A model generated the notes under the pieces. The model ran no database searches. It saw only the letters and a program-made list of their open reading frames with translations, and had not been told where the DNA came from. Shown here piece by piece: positions 31,045-40,877 of a DNA stretch of 43,304 nt (within the stretch, counting starts at the first letter, position 1; every line of letters starts with the position of its first letter). The DNA is from Bacteroidales bacterium (GTDB taxonomy: Bacteria > Bacteroidota > Bacteroidia > Bacteroidales > F082): NCBI GenBank assembly GCA_024400305.1, contig JAKSMX010000023.1:1-43304 (forward strand), given 5' to 3'. Position numbers and translations under genes: made by a program.

Positions 31045-33033
31045 TTATAATATCACGACGGCCCCGCCGCCTTTCTTCATCTGCAAGGTGATTTTACCGT
31101 TCTTGACGGAAACGTTTTCTTTTACGTAATCTTCTGCGTATCTGTTGGCATTGACTCCGTCTCTGAACATAACACCATGATTTACTTTGAGATTCAGTTT
31201 CGACAAATCAATTTCAATCGTTCTCGCGTCCCAGTTGGTGATGGCTCCGATGTACCATTTGTCGCCTGAACGCCGGGCGATGACGGCGTATTCTCCGAGT
31301 TTCCCGTCAAGGGCGACGGTCTCGTCCCACACTGTTGGGACTTCGGCGATGTATTGCGTGCATTCGGTGTTGTCCATATATTTTGTCGGACTGTCGCACA
31401 TCATGTTGAACGGTGATTCAAATATCACATATTCAGCGAGTTGACGGCATCGTGTCCCCTGACTCATCGGGTTGTTGTAAATCGCGCGGAAATTGTATTT
31501 GTTGGCGTTGTCCATCGCGCCTTGCGTGTAGTCCAAATAACCGGCGACCATTCTGATGAACGGGATCATGGTTTCGTAAGTGACCTGCTCCGTGGCATCG
31601 TCCCATTTCGACTGCTCCAAGCCGTAAACGCCTTCGAAATTCAAAACGTTAGGGTAGGTGCGGTTCAATCCTGTCGGCTTGTAGGCTCCGTGGAAGTCAA
31701 CGAAAAGATGGTATTTCGCCGCCATCGCCGCCATCCTGTAATAGAAATCAACGACTTTCTGGTCGTCTCTGTCCATGAAATCGACTTTGAAACCTTTGAT
31801 GCCCATCTCGCTGTAATGTTTGCAGACATGCTCCATGTCGCGGTCAACGGCGTAGTAACCGACCCAAAGGACAAGGCCGACATTTTTCTTGTTTGCATAA
31901 TCAACAAGTTCTTCGAGGTTTATTTCCGGCACGACTTGGAAAAGGTCGGCCTGCTTGTTGACCGCCCAGCCTTCGTCAAGAATCACGTATTCGATGCCGT
32001 ATTTTGAGGCGAAGTCGATGTAATATTTATAGGTATCGTTGTTTATACCGGCCTCGAAATCAACGCCTTTTATGTTCCAGTTGTTCCACCAGTCCCAGGC
32101 GACTTTGCCCGGCGTGATCCAAGTGAGGTCGTCGATTCTTGAAGGCGAGGCGAGTTTATAGACCATGTCGCTGTTCATCAGTTCGGTGTCTTTTTCGGAG
32201 ATGACCATCGCCCTCCAAGGGAAATCGCGGGTGCCTTTGGTCTCGGCTATATATTCTTCGCGTTCTTTTACAACGAGTTGCAGCATGTTGTGACCGCCTT
32301 GCTCCTCAACTTTCGGATATGTTGACTGAACCGATATCAGGCTGTTGTCTTCGCCTTTGCGGAAAAACGTCCCCGGATAATCCTCAAGATCCGACTCGAC
32401 GATGACGACTTTCTTTCCGTCGTTCATATTAATTAATAAAGGTGTGAAAGCTATGCGTTCAACGTCCATCTCCGATAAAGGCGAAATCGTGTATTGGCTC
32501 TCAAAGGAAGTGAAAAACTGCTGCGCCGTGAAATCGCCGTCGCCTTTGCGGGCGTTCACGTATGGAATATATGCAGTGTGATCATTGTCGAACTTGTATG
32601 TCACATTCTCCTTTTTCACGACAATCGGATTCTTGAAACTTGTTGAGAAACGGTATGCGACACCGTCGTCAAAAGCCCTGAATGTCAGCCGGTAATTGCC
32701 TTTGAAATTGATAATCAGTTCGTTGTAATTGTTTTCTACTTGTGATTTTTTGTAAAAATGCGCTTCTATGATTTCGTTGACTTTTTTGCTTTTCGTTTTT
32801 TTCACAGTCGCTTCCCTGCCTAAGATATTCCCGTCATTCAGCTCCATTGAAATCGGGGAATCTTTGGTTATCAATGTGTTGCCATGCATGACCGTGTAAG
32901 TTACATCGTCTCCGACATTTATTGTCATCGTGATGGTTTTATCAGGGGAAATAAGCTTGTAAGTTTTTTGTGCCTGCGCAATGTTGAATGACAACAATGC
33001 TAAAATGCTGACCAATAATGATTTAAGTTTCAT
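31045..33033 (-). CDS. Glycoside hydrolase family 97 enzyme, probably retaining alpha-galactosidase type
   Basis: A 662-residue protein with a signal peptide (cleavage near AQAQ, residue about 21). The N-terminal beta-sandwich (about 25-275) contains SPDKTITMTINV and AFDDGVAYRFS. The (beta/alpha)8 barrel (about 285-545) has WDWWNNWNIKGVDF, YVILDEGWAV, KVDFMDRDDQ and VDFHGAYKPTGLNRTYPNVLNFEGVYGLE. A C-terminal beta domain follows. The aspartate in KVDFMD matches the nucleophile of the retaining GH97 subgroup, whereas SusB-type inverting enzymes use glutamates (family knowledge). It is likely periplasmic. No SusC/D pair is nearby. Confidence 0.9.
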   Translation of the reverse strand: MKLKSLLVSILALLSFNIAQAQKTYKLISPDKTITMTINVGDDVTYTVMHGNTLITKDSPISMELNDGNILGREATVKKTKSKKVNEIIEAHFYKKSQVENNYNELIINFKGNYRLTFRAFDDGVAYRFSTSFKNPIVVKKENVTYKFDNDHTAYIPYVNARKGDGDFTAQQFFTSFESQYTISPLSEMDVERIAFTPLLINMNDGKKVVIVESDLEDYPGTFFRKGEDNSLISVQSTYPKVEEQGGHNMLQLVVKEREEYIAETKGTRDFPWRAMVISEKDTELMNSDMVYKLASPSRIDDLTWITPGKVAWDWWNNWNIKGVDFEAGINNDTYKYYIDFASKYGIEYVILDEGWAVNKQADLFQVVPEINLEELVDYANKKNVGLVLWVGYYAVDRDMEHVCKHYSEMGIKGFKVDFMDRDDQKVVDFYYRMAAMAAKYHLFVDFHGAYKPTGLNRTYPNVLNFEGVYGLEQSKWDDATEQVTYETMIPFIRMVAGYLDYTQGAMDNANKYNFRAIYNNPMSQGTRCRQLAEYVIFESPFNMMCDSPTKYMDNTECTQYIAEVPTVWDETVALDGKLGEYAVIARRSGDKWYIGAITNWDARTIEIDLSKLNLKVNHGVMFRDGVNANRYAEDYVKENVSVKNGKITLQMKKGGGAVVIL

Positions 33034-33056
33034 ATTCTCTTTTTTTAAATTATTTT

Positions 33057-33064
33057 CAAAAATA
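33057..33064 (-). promoter_or_regulatory. -7 element (TATTTTTG) of the GH97 gene
   Basis: TAnnTTTG on the minus strand, 23 bases before the GH97 ATG. It is divergent from pepE. Confidence 0.45.
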
Positions 33065-33095
33065 AAAAAATAATCTTTAGTGTTGAAAAAATTTA

Positions 33096-33103
33096 TATCT
33101 TTG
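33096..33103 (+). promoter_or_regulatory. -7 element (TATCTTTG) of pepE
   Basis: TAnnTTTG 22 bases before the pepE ATG. Confidence 0.5.
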
Positions 33104-33125
33104 TCGCAAATTAATTTATTGGAAA

Positions 33126-33890
33126 ATGAAGAATCTATTATTGATTAGCAACTCCACAAACTTTGGAGAGACATACTTGGCGTGGGCGATGACCCAGCTT
33201 GAACAATTTTTTGATAAAAACAAACTCGGTGGCGGAAGCAAGGTGGTTTTCGTTCCGTTTGCTGGTGTTTTCATCGGCGGTAATCCTTATCCGGCAAGTT
33301 ATGACGCCTATACCGCAAAAGTGAAAAAGGTTTTCCACGACAAACTCGGTGTGGACGATTTCGTTTCTGTCCATGAGGTCGAAGACAAAATCGCTCTCGT
33401 GAAAAGTGCCGACTGCATCGTTGTCGGCGGCGGAAACACGTTCCATCTCGTGGCGGAGATGCACAGATACGGTTTGATGGATGCCATCGCGGAATGCGCT
33501 GAAAACGGGACCCCGTATATCGGATGGAGCGCAGGCTCAAATGTCGCATGTCCTACACTCTGCACGACAAACGACATGCCTATCGTTCAGCCAGCAAGTT
33601 TTAACACATTGAACCTCATACCTTTCCAGATAAATCCTCATTATCTCGACCCTCATCCGGAAATCGACAAGATGATAAAACATGGCGGCGAGACACGTCA
33701 GGACCGTATCAACGAATATCTCGCTGTCCGTCAGGAAATGAAAGTCGTCGGGCTGCGTGAGGCAACGGCGATATGGGTCAACGGCGACAGATATTTCCTC
33801 AAGGGCGGCAAGAAAATGATGATCTTCCAATACGGGAAGGAACCTGTCGAACTCGAGCCGAATCAAGAGATTACAGATTATGTCTTGTAA
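33126..33890 (+). CDS. pepE: Dipeptidase E (alpha-aspartyl dipeptidase)
   Basis: A 254-residue member of peptidase family S51, slightly longer than enterobacterial PepE. It hydrolyses Asp-X dipeptides in the cytoplasm. It begins MKNLLLISNSTNFGE, then shows VVGGGNTFHLV, and GWSAGSNVACPT with the nucleophile Ser135. Next come INPHYLDPHPE and a C-terminal strand. The gene has its own promoter element and stands alone. The 195 bases after it contain no evident gene. Confidence 0.92.
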   Translation: MKNLLLISNSTNFGETYLAWAMTQLEQFFDKNKLGGGSKVVFVPFAGVFIGGNPYPASYDAYTAKVKKVFHDKLGVDDFVSVHEVEDKIALVKSADCIVVGGGNTFHLVAEMHRYGLMDAIAECAENGTPYIGWSAGSNVACPTLCTTNDMPIVQPASFNTLNLIPFQINPHYLDPHPEIDKMIKHGGETRQDRINEYLAVRQEMKVVGLREATAIWVNGDRYFLKGGKKMMIFQYGKEPVELEPNQEITDYVL

Positions 33891-34085
33891 ATCTTGGAAA
33901 TGTAAAATAAATCAGCTGCGTGCCGGAACAAATGAAATAGAAATTGTTACCTTAATCGGGTAATATTGTTGTTGTTTAGATGACCTCAAAGTTGGACGTT
34001 GGATACATCGGTACGTTGTATCTGAATGAATTATGATTTAAATTTTTTTGACATGTATTTTTCTGAATTTTATTTTAAATAAGAA

Positions 34086-36833
34086 ATGAAATATCAAGGA
34101 TTAAATCAACATCAAGTTGAAGAAAGTCGTGCCAAGCACGGCGTTAACGTTCTGACTCCGCCGGAAAAGGAGTCGCTTTTCAGCCAGTTTATCGGGAAAT
34201 TCAAAGACCCGATAATCAGGATATTGTTAATCGCGCTCGCGTTGTCAATCGGAGTCGCTTTGTATCAATACTTTTCGGGTCAGGAAGGGTTGAGCGTCCT
34301 GTTCGAGCCCGCTGGTATTTTAGTGGCTATATTGTTGGCCACCTGCATCGGGTTCGCCTTTGAAGTCAGTGCCAATAAGAAATTTGACATACTGAACCAA
34401 GTCAACGATGATGAAACTGTGAAGGTCGTTCGTGGAGGCAATGTCACTTTGGTTGAACGCCGTGACATTGTAGTGGGCGACATCGTCATCATTGAGACGG
34501 GAGATGAAATTCCGGCCGACGGTGAGCTGCTTGAATCGTTCGCCATGCAGGTCAACGAATCAGACCTGACAGGCGAACCGATGGCCCGCAAGACGACGGA
34601 TGAGAAAGAATTCAATCCGGAAGCGACATATCCGTCAAATTGGGTGATGCGCGGAAGCAAAATTATTGACGGCCACGGAGTTATGAAGGTCGAAAGGGTG
34701 GGTGACGCCACCGAATGGGGCAAGGTTTACAAAGGTTCCCAAATTGAGAATAACATCAAGACACCGCTCAATCATCAGCTCGACAAGCTCGGCGTCGTCA
34801 TCACTTACACGAGTTATGCGATAGCGGCTGTTATCATCATAGCCAGGGTTTTGATGTATTTCCTCACCATCGACCAGATTTACGATGGAGTGGAGTGGAT
34901 CGGCTTCGCAAAATACGCGTTGAACACTCTTATGATCGCAGTGACGATTATCGTCGTGGCTGTCCCGGAAGGTCTGCCGATGAGCGTGACGTTGAGCCTG
35001 GCGTTGAGTATGCGCCGGATGCTTTCTACAAACAACCTCGTGCGTAAGATGCACGCCTGCGAGACAATGGGCGCGACAACGGTTATTTGCACTGACAAGA
35101 CGGGTACTCTCACTCAGAATCAGATGAGTGTCAACGACATAATGTCATACGCTTTGCCGAAGAAGACTCTTGGCGACGACTATGTCAGCAACCTTTTCAA
35201 AGAAGGTATCTCCGTAAACACCTCGGCGTTCCTCGACTTGACTGATTCCGAGAAGGCGAAGGTCATCGGCAATCCTACCGAAGGCGCATTGCTGTTATGG
35301 CTTAAGGAACACAATGTCAATTTCATGACTTACAGGGAAGGCGCGAAACTCTTGCAGCAAGTCCCGTTCTCGACAAAATACAAGTTCATGGCCACCGTTG
35401 TTGATTCACCGGTGTTCAATAAACTCATGTTTTATGTGAAAGGCGCACCTGAAATCATTCTCCAGCATTGCAACAAGATTGAGACGGGATTTGGATGCGT
35501 TGAGATAGAGCAATATCGTCACGCAATCGAGGAGCAGCTTTACGCATATCAGGGCAAGGCGATGCGAACCCTTGCATTTGCTTATAAAGAGGCGAATCCG
35601 GAGGAGCAGTCGTTTGATCCAGCGACCGACAATCTCGTGGCGGAAAACCTAATATTCATGGGTGTCGTCGCCATCGCCGACCCGATTCGTCCCGACGTGG
35701 CCGACGCTGTGGCGAGTTGCATGGATGCCGGCATTGACGTGAAGATCGTCACCGGCGACACACCTGGCACCGCAATAGAAATCGGACGTCAGCTCGGACT
35801 GTGGAAAGAGACCGACCAGAAAGACTTCAACCACATTTCCGGAAAGGACTTCGAGGCACTCTCTGATGAAGAGGCGAAACGCCGTATCCCGTTGATAAAA
35901 ATCATGTCACGCGCCCGCCCGATGGATAAGGAACGTCTCGTCAGACTGCAACAGGCCAACGGCGAGGTCATTGCCGTCACCGGCGACGGCACCAACGACG
36001 CACCGGCTTTGAAGGCCGCGCAGGTCGGGCTCTCGATGGGCGATGGGACAACTGTAGCAAAGGAGGCTTCGGACATCACAATCCTCGACAACTCATTCAG
36101 AAGCATCGCTCGCGCCGTCATGTGGGGCCGCTCGTTATACCTTAATATCCAACGGTTCATACTCTTCCAGATGACAATCAACGTGGCGGCGTGCCTCGTC
36201 GTCATGTTCGGCGCACTGCTCGGAACGGAGATGGTGCTCACCGTGACGCAGATGCTGTGGGTGAACCTCGTCATGGATACTTTCGCGGCGATGGCGTTGG
36301 CGTCTCTGCCGCCGTCACAGATCGTGATGAAAGAGAAACCGCGCTCAAGAAACGCACATATCCTTTCAAAACCGATGATATGGTCTATCTTCACTGTCGG
36401 CCTGCTCTTCGTCTTGGTGATGTTCGGCTTCATCCAGTATTTCAAACATGCGGAAGTCGATTACCTGTTTGAGGATTTCTCATGGCAGACATATATCCAA
36501 AGCGTGCTGAATTTCGACCTTCAGTCGGGGCTTACAACATACGAATTGACGCTGACATTCACCATCTTTGTGTTCCTTCAGTTCTGGAACCTGTTCAACG
36601 CCAAGGCGTTCCATACCGGAGCGACGGCTTTCCGCGGCTTGTTTACGAGTTTCGGCGGATTCCACATCTCGCTCATAATAATCCTGGTCGGGCAGTTCCT
36701 AATCGTGAATTTCGGCGGCGAGATGTTCAGCGTGGAACCTCTTAAATGGTACGACTGGCTCGCCTGCTTCATCGGGACTTCGCCGGTTCTTATTTTTGGT
36801 GAGATAATCAGACTTTTTATTACAGACAAATAA
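34086..36833 (+). CDS. Calcium-translocating P-type ATPase, PMCA type
   Basis: A 915-residue P2B-like ATPase. It has an N-terminal cation-ATPase segment and TM pairs near 45-95 and 235-320. The actuator motif is LTGEPMARK, the M4 motif is VPEGLPMSV, and the phosphorylation site is Asp337 in CTDKTGTLT. The nucleotide domain has KGAPE, and the hinge TGDGTND lies at 632-638. Six C-terminal TM segments follow. It is predicted to export Ca2+ from the cytoplasm. There is no autoinhibitory calmodulin tail. I could not find a clear -7 element (TATTTTTC near 34057 lacks the final G). The S9 peptidase gene follows after 16 bases, so co-transcription is likely. Confidence 0.92.
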   Translation: MKYQGLNQHQVEESRAKHGVNVLTPPEKESLFSQFIGKFKDPIIRILLIALALSIGVALYQYFSGQEGLSVLFEPAGILVAILLATCIGFAFEVSANKKFDILNQVNDDETVKVVRGGNVTLVERRDIVVGDIVIIETGDEIPADGELLESFAMQVNESDLTGEPMARKTTDEKEFNPEATYPSNWVMRGSKIIDGHGVMKVERVGDATEWGKVYKGSQIENNIKTPLNHQLDKLGVVITYTSYAIAAVIIIARVLMYFLTIDQIYDGVEWIGFAKYALNTLMIAVTIIVVAVPEGLPMSVTLSLALSMRRMLSTNNLVRKMHACETMGATTVICTDKTGTLTQNQMSVNDIMSYALPKKTLGDDYVSNLFKEGISVNTSAFLDLTDSEKAKVIGNPTEGALLLWLKEHNVNFMTYREGAKLLQQVPFSTKYKFMATVVDSPVFNKLMFYVKGAPEIILQHCNKIETGFGCVEIEQYRHAIEEQLYAYQGKAMRTLAFAYKEANPEEQSFDPATDNLVAENLIFMGVVAIADPIRPDVADAVASCMDAGIDVKIVTGDTPGTAIEIGRQLGLWKETDQKDFNHISGKDFEALSDEEAKRRIPLIKIMSRARPMDKERLVRLQQANGEVIAVTGDGTNDAPALKAAQVGLSMGDGTTVAKEASDITILDNSFRSIARAVMWGRSLYLNIQRFILFQMTINVAACLVVMFGALLGTEMVLTVTQMLWVNLVMDTFAAMALASLPPSQIVMKEKPRSRNAHILSKPMIWSIFTVGLLFVLVMFGFIQYFKHAEVDYLFEDFSWQTYIQSVLNFDLQSGLTTYELTLTFTIFVFLQFWNLFNAKAFHTGATAFRGLFTSFGGFHISLIIILVGQFLIVNFGGEMFSVEPLKWYDWLACFIGTSPVLIFGEIIRLFITDK

Positions 36834-36849
36834 ATTTTTAAATTTTAAA

Positions 36850-38976
36850 ATGAAAAAAACTAAGACATTATTATTAATAGGAGGCATTTTGATGTTGTCA
36901 TCTTGTGAAAAACGTTATCAGATAAAAGAATATCCGTCCGCCGACCGTGATGAGACAGTCGTTGACGAATATTTCGGAATGAAAGTCGCTGACCCGTATC
37001 GCTGGCTCGAAAACGACACGTCAGCCGAGACGAATGCGTGGGTGGAGGCCCAGCGTCAGCTCACAAACGAATATTTGAGCCATATCCCATATCGTCAGAC
37101 GATAAAAGACAGGATGACCCAACTCGCTGATTACGAGCGTTATGGCGTGCCTTCCAAACGCTTCGGGAAATATTTCTACAGTAAGAACGACGGACTTCAG
37201 AACCAAAGCGTCATGTATGTGCAGAACGCTGACGGTGGCGAACCGGAAGTGCTTCTCGACCCGAATAAACTCTCGGACGACGGGACAGTCTCGCTCGGAA
37301 GCACAAGTCTCTCGAACGACGGCAAATATCTCGCCTACACAATCAACAGAAGCGGCTCCGACTGGGTTGAGATTTACGTGATGAACGTCGAGACAAGGGA
37401 ACTCCTTGAAGATCATATCGAATGGGCCAAGTTCACCGGCGCGTCGTGGTACAAGGACGGCTTCTTCTATGCCGCTTACGACAAACCTGTCGAAGGCAAG
37501 GAGTTCTCGAATGTCAATGAAAATCATAAGATTTATTATCATAAACTCGGTGATTCTCAAGAAAATGACGAGCTTTTCTATGAAAATCCCGACCAGCCGC
37601 GCTATTTCCACAGCGTCGGCCTGACTGATGATGAACGTTACATGTTCCTTTACGAAAGCGGCCAGGGTGCAGGCCATACGTTATGGATTCGCGACATGGA
37701 AGATGCTGACGGTAAGTTCGTCATGCTCGCCGATGACATGAATTTCCAGTATTCGCCGGTTGATGTCATCGACGGGAGGTTGTATATTCAGACAAATCAC
37801 TCGGCCCCCAGAGGCAAGGTTTGTGTTGTGGGCCTCAATGATTTAAACAAGGTTGGCATCGAAAACTGGGAAGTGCTGATTCCTGAATCAGATAACGTGA
37901 TGGTCTCGGCGCAGATGGCGGCCGGCAAGATGATCGTCACCTACGACCAGGACGCTTCGAACCACTCGTATGTGTGTGATTTGCAAGGCAATGTGCGGCA
38001 TGAGATTGACTTCCCGACATTCGGCGCAGTCGGCATTGTCAGCCGTTACGACGAGCAGGAGGTGTTCTACGCTTTCACGTCGTTCACTTTCCCGACGACG
38101 ATTTATAAATATGACGTCGAAAGCAACGTCTCCGAAGTGTTCCGCGCTCCGAAGGTGGATTTCAACCCCGAAGACTACGTCACCGAACAGGTCTTCTTCA
38201 ACAGCAAGGACGGCACCCGCATCCCTATGTTCCTGACTTATAGGAAGGATATAAAGATGGACGGGAAGAATCCGACTTACATGTACGGCTACGGCGGCTT
38301 CAACATCACTTTGAATCCCGGCTTCTCGGTGATGCGCGTTCCTTTCCTCGAAATGGGCGGAATCTATGCGCAAGTAAACCTGCGCGGCGGCAACGAATAC
38401 GGCGAGGAATGGCATCTCGCCGGAACCAAGTTGCAGAAACAGAACGTGTTCGACGACTTCATCTCGGCCGGCGAATATCTCGTTGAAAAGAATTACACGT
38501 CGCCTGACTATCTCGCCATCGTCGGAGGCTCAAACGGCGGCCTCCTCGTGGGAGCCTGCGCGAACCAGCGTCCCGACCTGTTCAAGGTCGCCGTTCCTGA
38601 AGTTGGTGTCATGGATATGCTTCGTTATCACTTGTTTACAATCGGCTGGAATTGGGCGAGCGACTATGGCACGAGTGCCGACAGCAAGGAGATGTTCGAT
38701 GCGCTTTACGCCTATTCGCCGTTGCACAACATCAAGAGCGGCGATAACGTGCATTATCCGGCGATTATGGTGACGACCGCCGACCACGACGACCGCGTCG
38801 TCCCCGCGCATTCGTTCAAGTATGCGGCGACGTTGCAGGCGGCGCAAACCGGCGATGAACCGAAGATAATCCGTATCGACAGCAAGGCGGGCCACGGCGG
38901 CGGCAAGCCGATGGCGAAAGTCATCGAGGAACAGGCCGACATCTATGCGTTCATATTGTATAATATGGGCAAGTAG
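36850..38976 (+). CDS. Prolyl oligopeptidase family (S9A) lipoprotein peptidase
   Basis: A 708-residue protein with signal peptide and lipobox LSSC (Cys about 20), so probably a membrane-anchored periplasmic enzyme. The N-terminal PADPYRWLEND-like segment is typical: it reads VADPYRWLENDTS. A seven-bladed propeller follows (about 70-440). The catalytic domain carries GYGGFN, LRGGNEYG, and the nucleophile Ser561 in GGSNGG. The acid is in DHDDRVVP (about 645-652) and His682 in KAGHGGG. It cleaves after proline in peptides. The stop overlaps by one base a possible GTG start of the following regulator gene. Confidence 0.92.
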   Translation: MKKTKTLLLIGGILMLSSCEKRYQIKEYPSADRDETVVDEYFGMKVADPYRWLENDTSAETNAWVEAQRQLTNEYLSHIPYRQTIKDRMTQLADYERYGVPSKRFGKYFYSKNDGLQNQSVMYVQNADGGEPEVLLDPNKLSDDGTVSLGSTSLSNDGKYLAYTINRSGSDWVEIYVMNVETRELLEDHIEWAKFTGASWYKDGFFYAAYDKPVEGKEFSNVNENHKIYYHKLGDSQENDELFYENPDQPRYFHSVGLTDDERYMFLYESGQGAGHTLWIRDMEDADGKFVMLADDMNFQYSPVDVIDGRLYIQTNHSAPRGKVCVVGLNDLNKVGIENWEVLIPESDNVMVSAQMAAGKMIVTYDQDASNHSYVCDLQGNVRHEIDFPTFGAVGIVSRYDEQEVFYAFTSFTFPTTIYKYDVESNVSEVFRAPKVDFNPEDYVTEQVFFNSKDGTRIPMFLTYRKDIKMDGKNPTYMYGYGGFNITLNPGFSVMRVPFLEMGGIYAQVNLRGGNEYGEEWHLAGTKLQKQNVFDDFISAGEYLVEKNYTSPDYLAIVGGSNGGLLVGACANQRPDLFKVAVPEVGVMDMLRYHLFTIGWNWASDYGTSADSKEMFDALYAYSPLHNIKSGDNVHYPAIMVTTADHDDRVVPAHSFKYAATLQAAQTGDEPKIIRIDSKAGHGGGKPMAKVIEEQADIYAFILYNMGK

Positions 38977-38993
38977 TGTCATTTATCTTTGCC

Positions 38994-40757
38994 GTGAAAA
39001 ACCTTCTCGCCATATTGTCAATAATCGTCGTCTTCGCCTCGTGTTCCGACAGGGCGGGCGGATGGCATTCCGCGCCGGAGCTGCAAACGGCGCACGAGCT
39101 GATGCAGGAACGGCCCGACAGCGCGTTGAAGGTGCTGGTTGGTTTCGACATCGGCGACAGCACGAGCCGCTCCGTCGTGAACGAATACCAGATACTTGTG
39201 GCGGAGGCGCTTTATAAAAATTACTGTCAACAGACCAACGCTCATGCTGTCATTGACGCAGCGGCATATTACGACAGCGTCTTTGAGAAATATCCGGAGA
39301 ACAGCGGCCTCGCCTTCGAGACGGCGCGGGCGCACTACTACAAGGCCGTCGGCGAGACGGAGGACGACGACATCGTGGCGGCGTGCGCCGACTACCTCAA
39401 GGCCGCCGACATCATGGAGGCGGCGTTCCCGGAGATTGCGAAGGCGGCGAAGAAGGGAATGACAAGTGATGGTGATTATGTAAAAGCGAGGTTTGTTGGA
39501 TTGATCTACAACAATTTAGGTATTGTTTTATTTAATGAACAATTGCCAAATTTGGCAGCGAAAATGTTCAAAGGTGCCAGTATATATTTTAAATCAATTG
39601 ATGATAAATCATCTGTAAGAACATGTTTTTCAAATCTTGCAAAATCTCATGTGTTGTGTAATAGATTTGATGATGCGGAATCTGTTTTTGACGAGTTGTT
39701 GAATGATACAATTCCATCATCAACCATAATAGGTGATATGGCAATTCTTGATTACAACAGATCCAAATCGGACGAATCATTGAATAACATTAAAACTGTC
39801 ATCAACAATATTGAATCAAAAAACGAAAGAAAACGCTTTGAATTTGCACTTGCTGAGATTTACTACGACCGACAAGAGCTTGATTCTGCGATAACCTATT
39901 ATACGAGAAGCATTGACAGAAACAAATACACAAAGATGAGAGCATCGGAATGCTTGGGAAATATCTACAAGTCGTTGAACGACAATAATAAATCAATATA
40001 TTACGACTCCATATACAAAAACATAGCATCGACAGAAATTGAGAGAAACATTGACAGACAGGACATTTCCACAACGATTGAGAAATTCTTTACAGAATTG
40101 CAGTCAAGAAACATGGCAACAAAGAAAAAGAATTATTTCTTTACGTTTGCAATATTGTTATCGGGTTCTGTTTTGTCAATAATTATTATACGCAAGAGAC
40201 GTGTGAAAAAGTCTTTTGCACGTGAAAAAGAATTAAAAACAGAACTTGAAGAAGTCATAAACAAAGCAAGACAGTCAGAGATGGAACTGAGTACTCTTAA
40301 GGATGACCATGACAAAAGAAACAACATGAAGCATAAACTCGGAAGTCTCAACATAACTGAAGATTTCGATGCGATGAAACATGATTTTGAGACAAGCGAC
40401 ATTTGCAAATCGTTGAGGAATAGATTTGAAGGCGGCAAGATACAGACCAAGAACATCGGCGACTGCCGCCACCTCGCCATGACAAAAAATGAAATCAATG
40501 ATTTGATGTCGGAGGCCGACAGATGCCTTCCGCTGTTCGGCAGAATCCTCTCTGAAGACCTCGGCGTGAACAGGAACAACCATCCATACTGCATACTCCA
40601 GCTGCTCGGCTTCTCAACGGCAGAGATTGCGGTACTGATGAATTCAAGTTACAGCGCAGTTGCAAAGCGCAACGATTTCATAAAAAAGAAACTTCAAACT
40701 GATATGAATATCCGCGATTTTTTAGATGATTGCCTCTCTGATACGTATAAAATATAG
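38994..40757 (+). CDS. TPR-TM-HTH membrane-bound regulator (lipoprotein-like N-terminus), mosaic composition
   Basis: About 587 residues from GTG 38994, which gives the signal MKNLLAILSIIVVFASC. A GTG at 38976 is the alternative. TPR-like helices fill residues about 25-370 and one TM segment follows at about 380-398, then a basic and coiled-coil stretch (about 400-440). A C-terminal HTH-like region ends the protein (GFSTAEIAVLMNSSYSAVAK and RNDFIKKKL). This is the layout of Bacteroidetes one-component membrane regulators: periplasmic TPRs sense, and the cytoplasmic HTH binds DNA. GC drops abruptly near 39460: 40 of 60 bases at 39361-39420, 19 of 60 at 39541-39600. This suggests a recombinant gene. 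TATCTTTG at 38984-38991 is too close to the GTG to be a certain promoter. Confidence 0.82.
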   Translation: MKNLLAILSIIVVFASCSDRAGGWHSAPELQTAHELMQERPDSALKVLVGFDIGDSTSRSVVNEYQILVAEALYKNYCQQTNAHAVIDAAAYYDSVFEKYPENSGLAFETARAHYYKAVGETEDDDIVAACADYLKAADIMEAAFPEIAKAAKKGMTSDGDYVKARFVGLIYNNLGIVLFNEQLPNLAAKMFKGASIYFKSIDDKSSVRTCFSNLAKSHVLCNRFDDAESVFDELLNDTIPSSTIIGDMAILDYNRSKSDESLNNIKTVINNIESKNERKRFEFALAEIYYDRQELDSAITYYTRSIDRNKYTKMRASECLGNIYKSLNDNNKSIYYDSIYKNIASTEIERNIDRQDISTTIEKFFTELQSRNMATKKKNYFFTFAILLSGSVLSIIIIRKRRVKKSFAREKELKTELEEVINKARQSEMELSTLKDDHDKRNNMKHKLGSLNITEDFDAMKHDFETSDICKSLRNRFEGGKIQTKNIGDCRHLAMTKNEINDLMSEADRCLPLFGRILSEDLGVNRNNHPYCILQLLGFSTAEIAVLMNSSYSAVAKRNDFIKKKLQTDMNIRDFLDDCLSDTYKI

Positions 40758-40843
40758 AAGCGTATTTGAATATTTTACTATCAATTACATCAAAACTCCA
40801 AAAATCTCCAAAAATTTTTTGTTATTTTGACATAATTTTCATA

Positions 40844-40851
40844 TACTTTTG
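40844..40851 (+). promoter_or_regulatory. -7 element (TACTTTTG) of the DUF3244-like gene
   Basis: TAnnTTTG followed by C, 27 bases before the ATG at 40878. A TTTG at 40818-40821 is a possible -33 element at 22 bases spacing. Confidence 0.5.
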
Positions 40852-40877
40852 CGGCATGATTCTAAATAATTTAAGTC

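Noticed and set aside
31441-32007. Plus-strand ORF of 188 codons
   Set aside because: Antisense to the GH97 catalytic barrel, with no motifs.
33891-34085. Small ORFs in the gap before the Ca2+-ATPase gene
   Set aside because: The longest obvious one is 17 codons with no recognisable sequence or ribosome-binding context.
38984-38991. TATCTTTG as the promoter of the TPR-TM-HTH regulator
   Set aside because: It ends only 3 bases before the GTG at 38994, so the transcript would begin within the start codon region. Read-through from the S9 peptidase gene is as likely. Left undecided.
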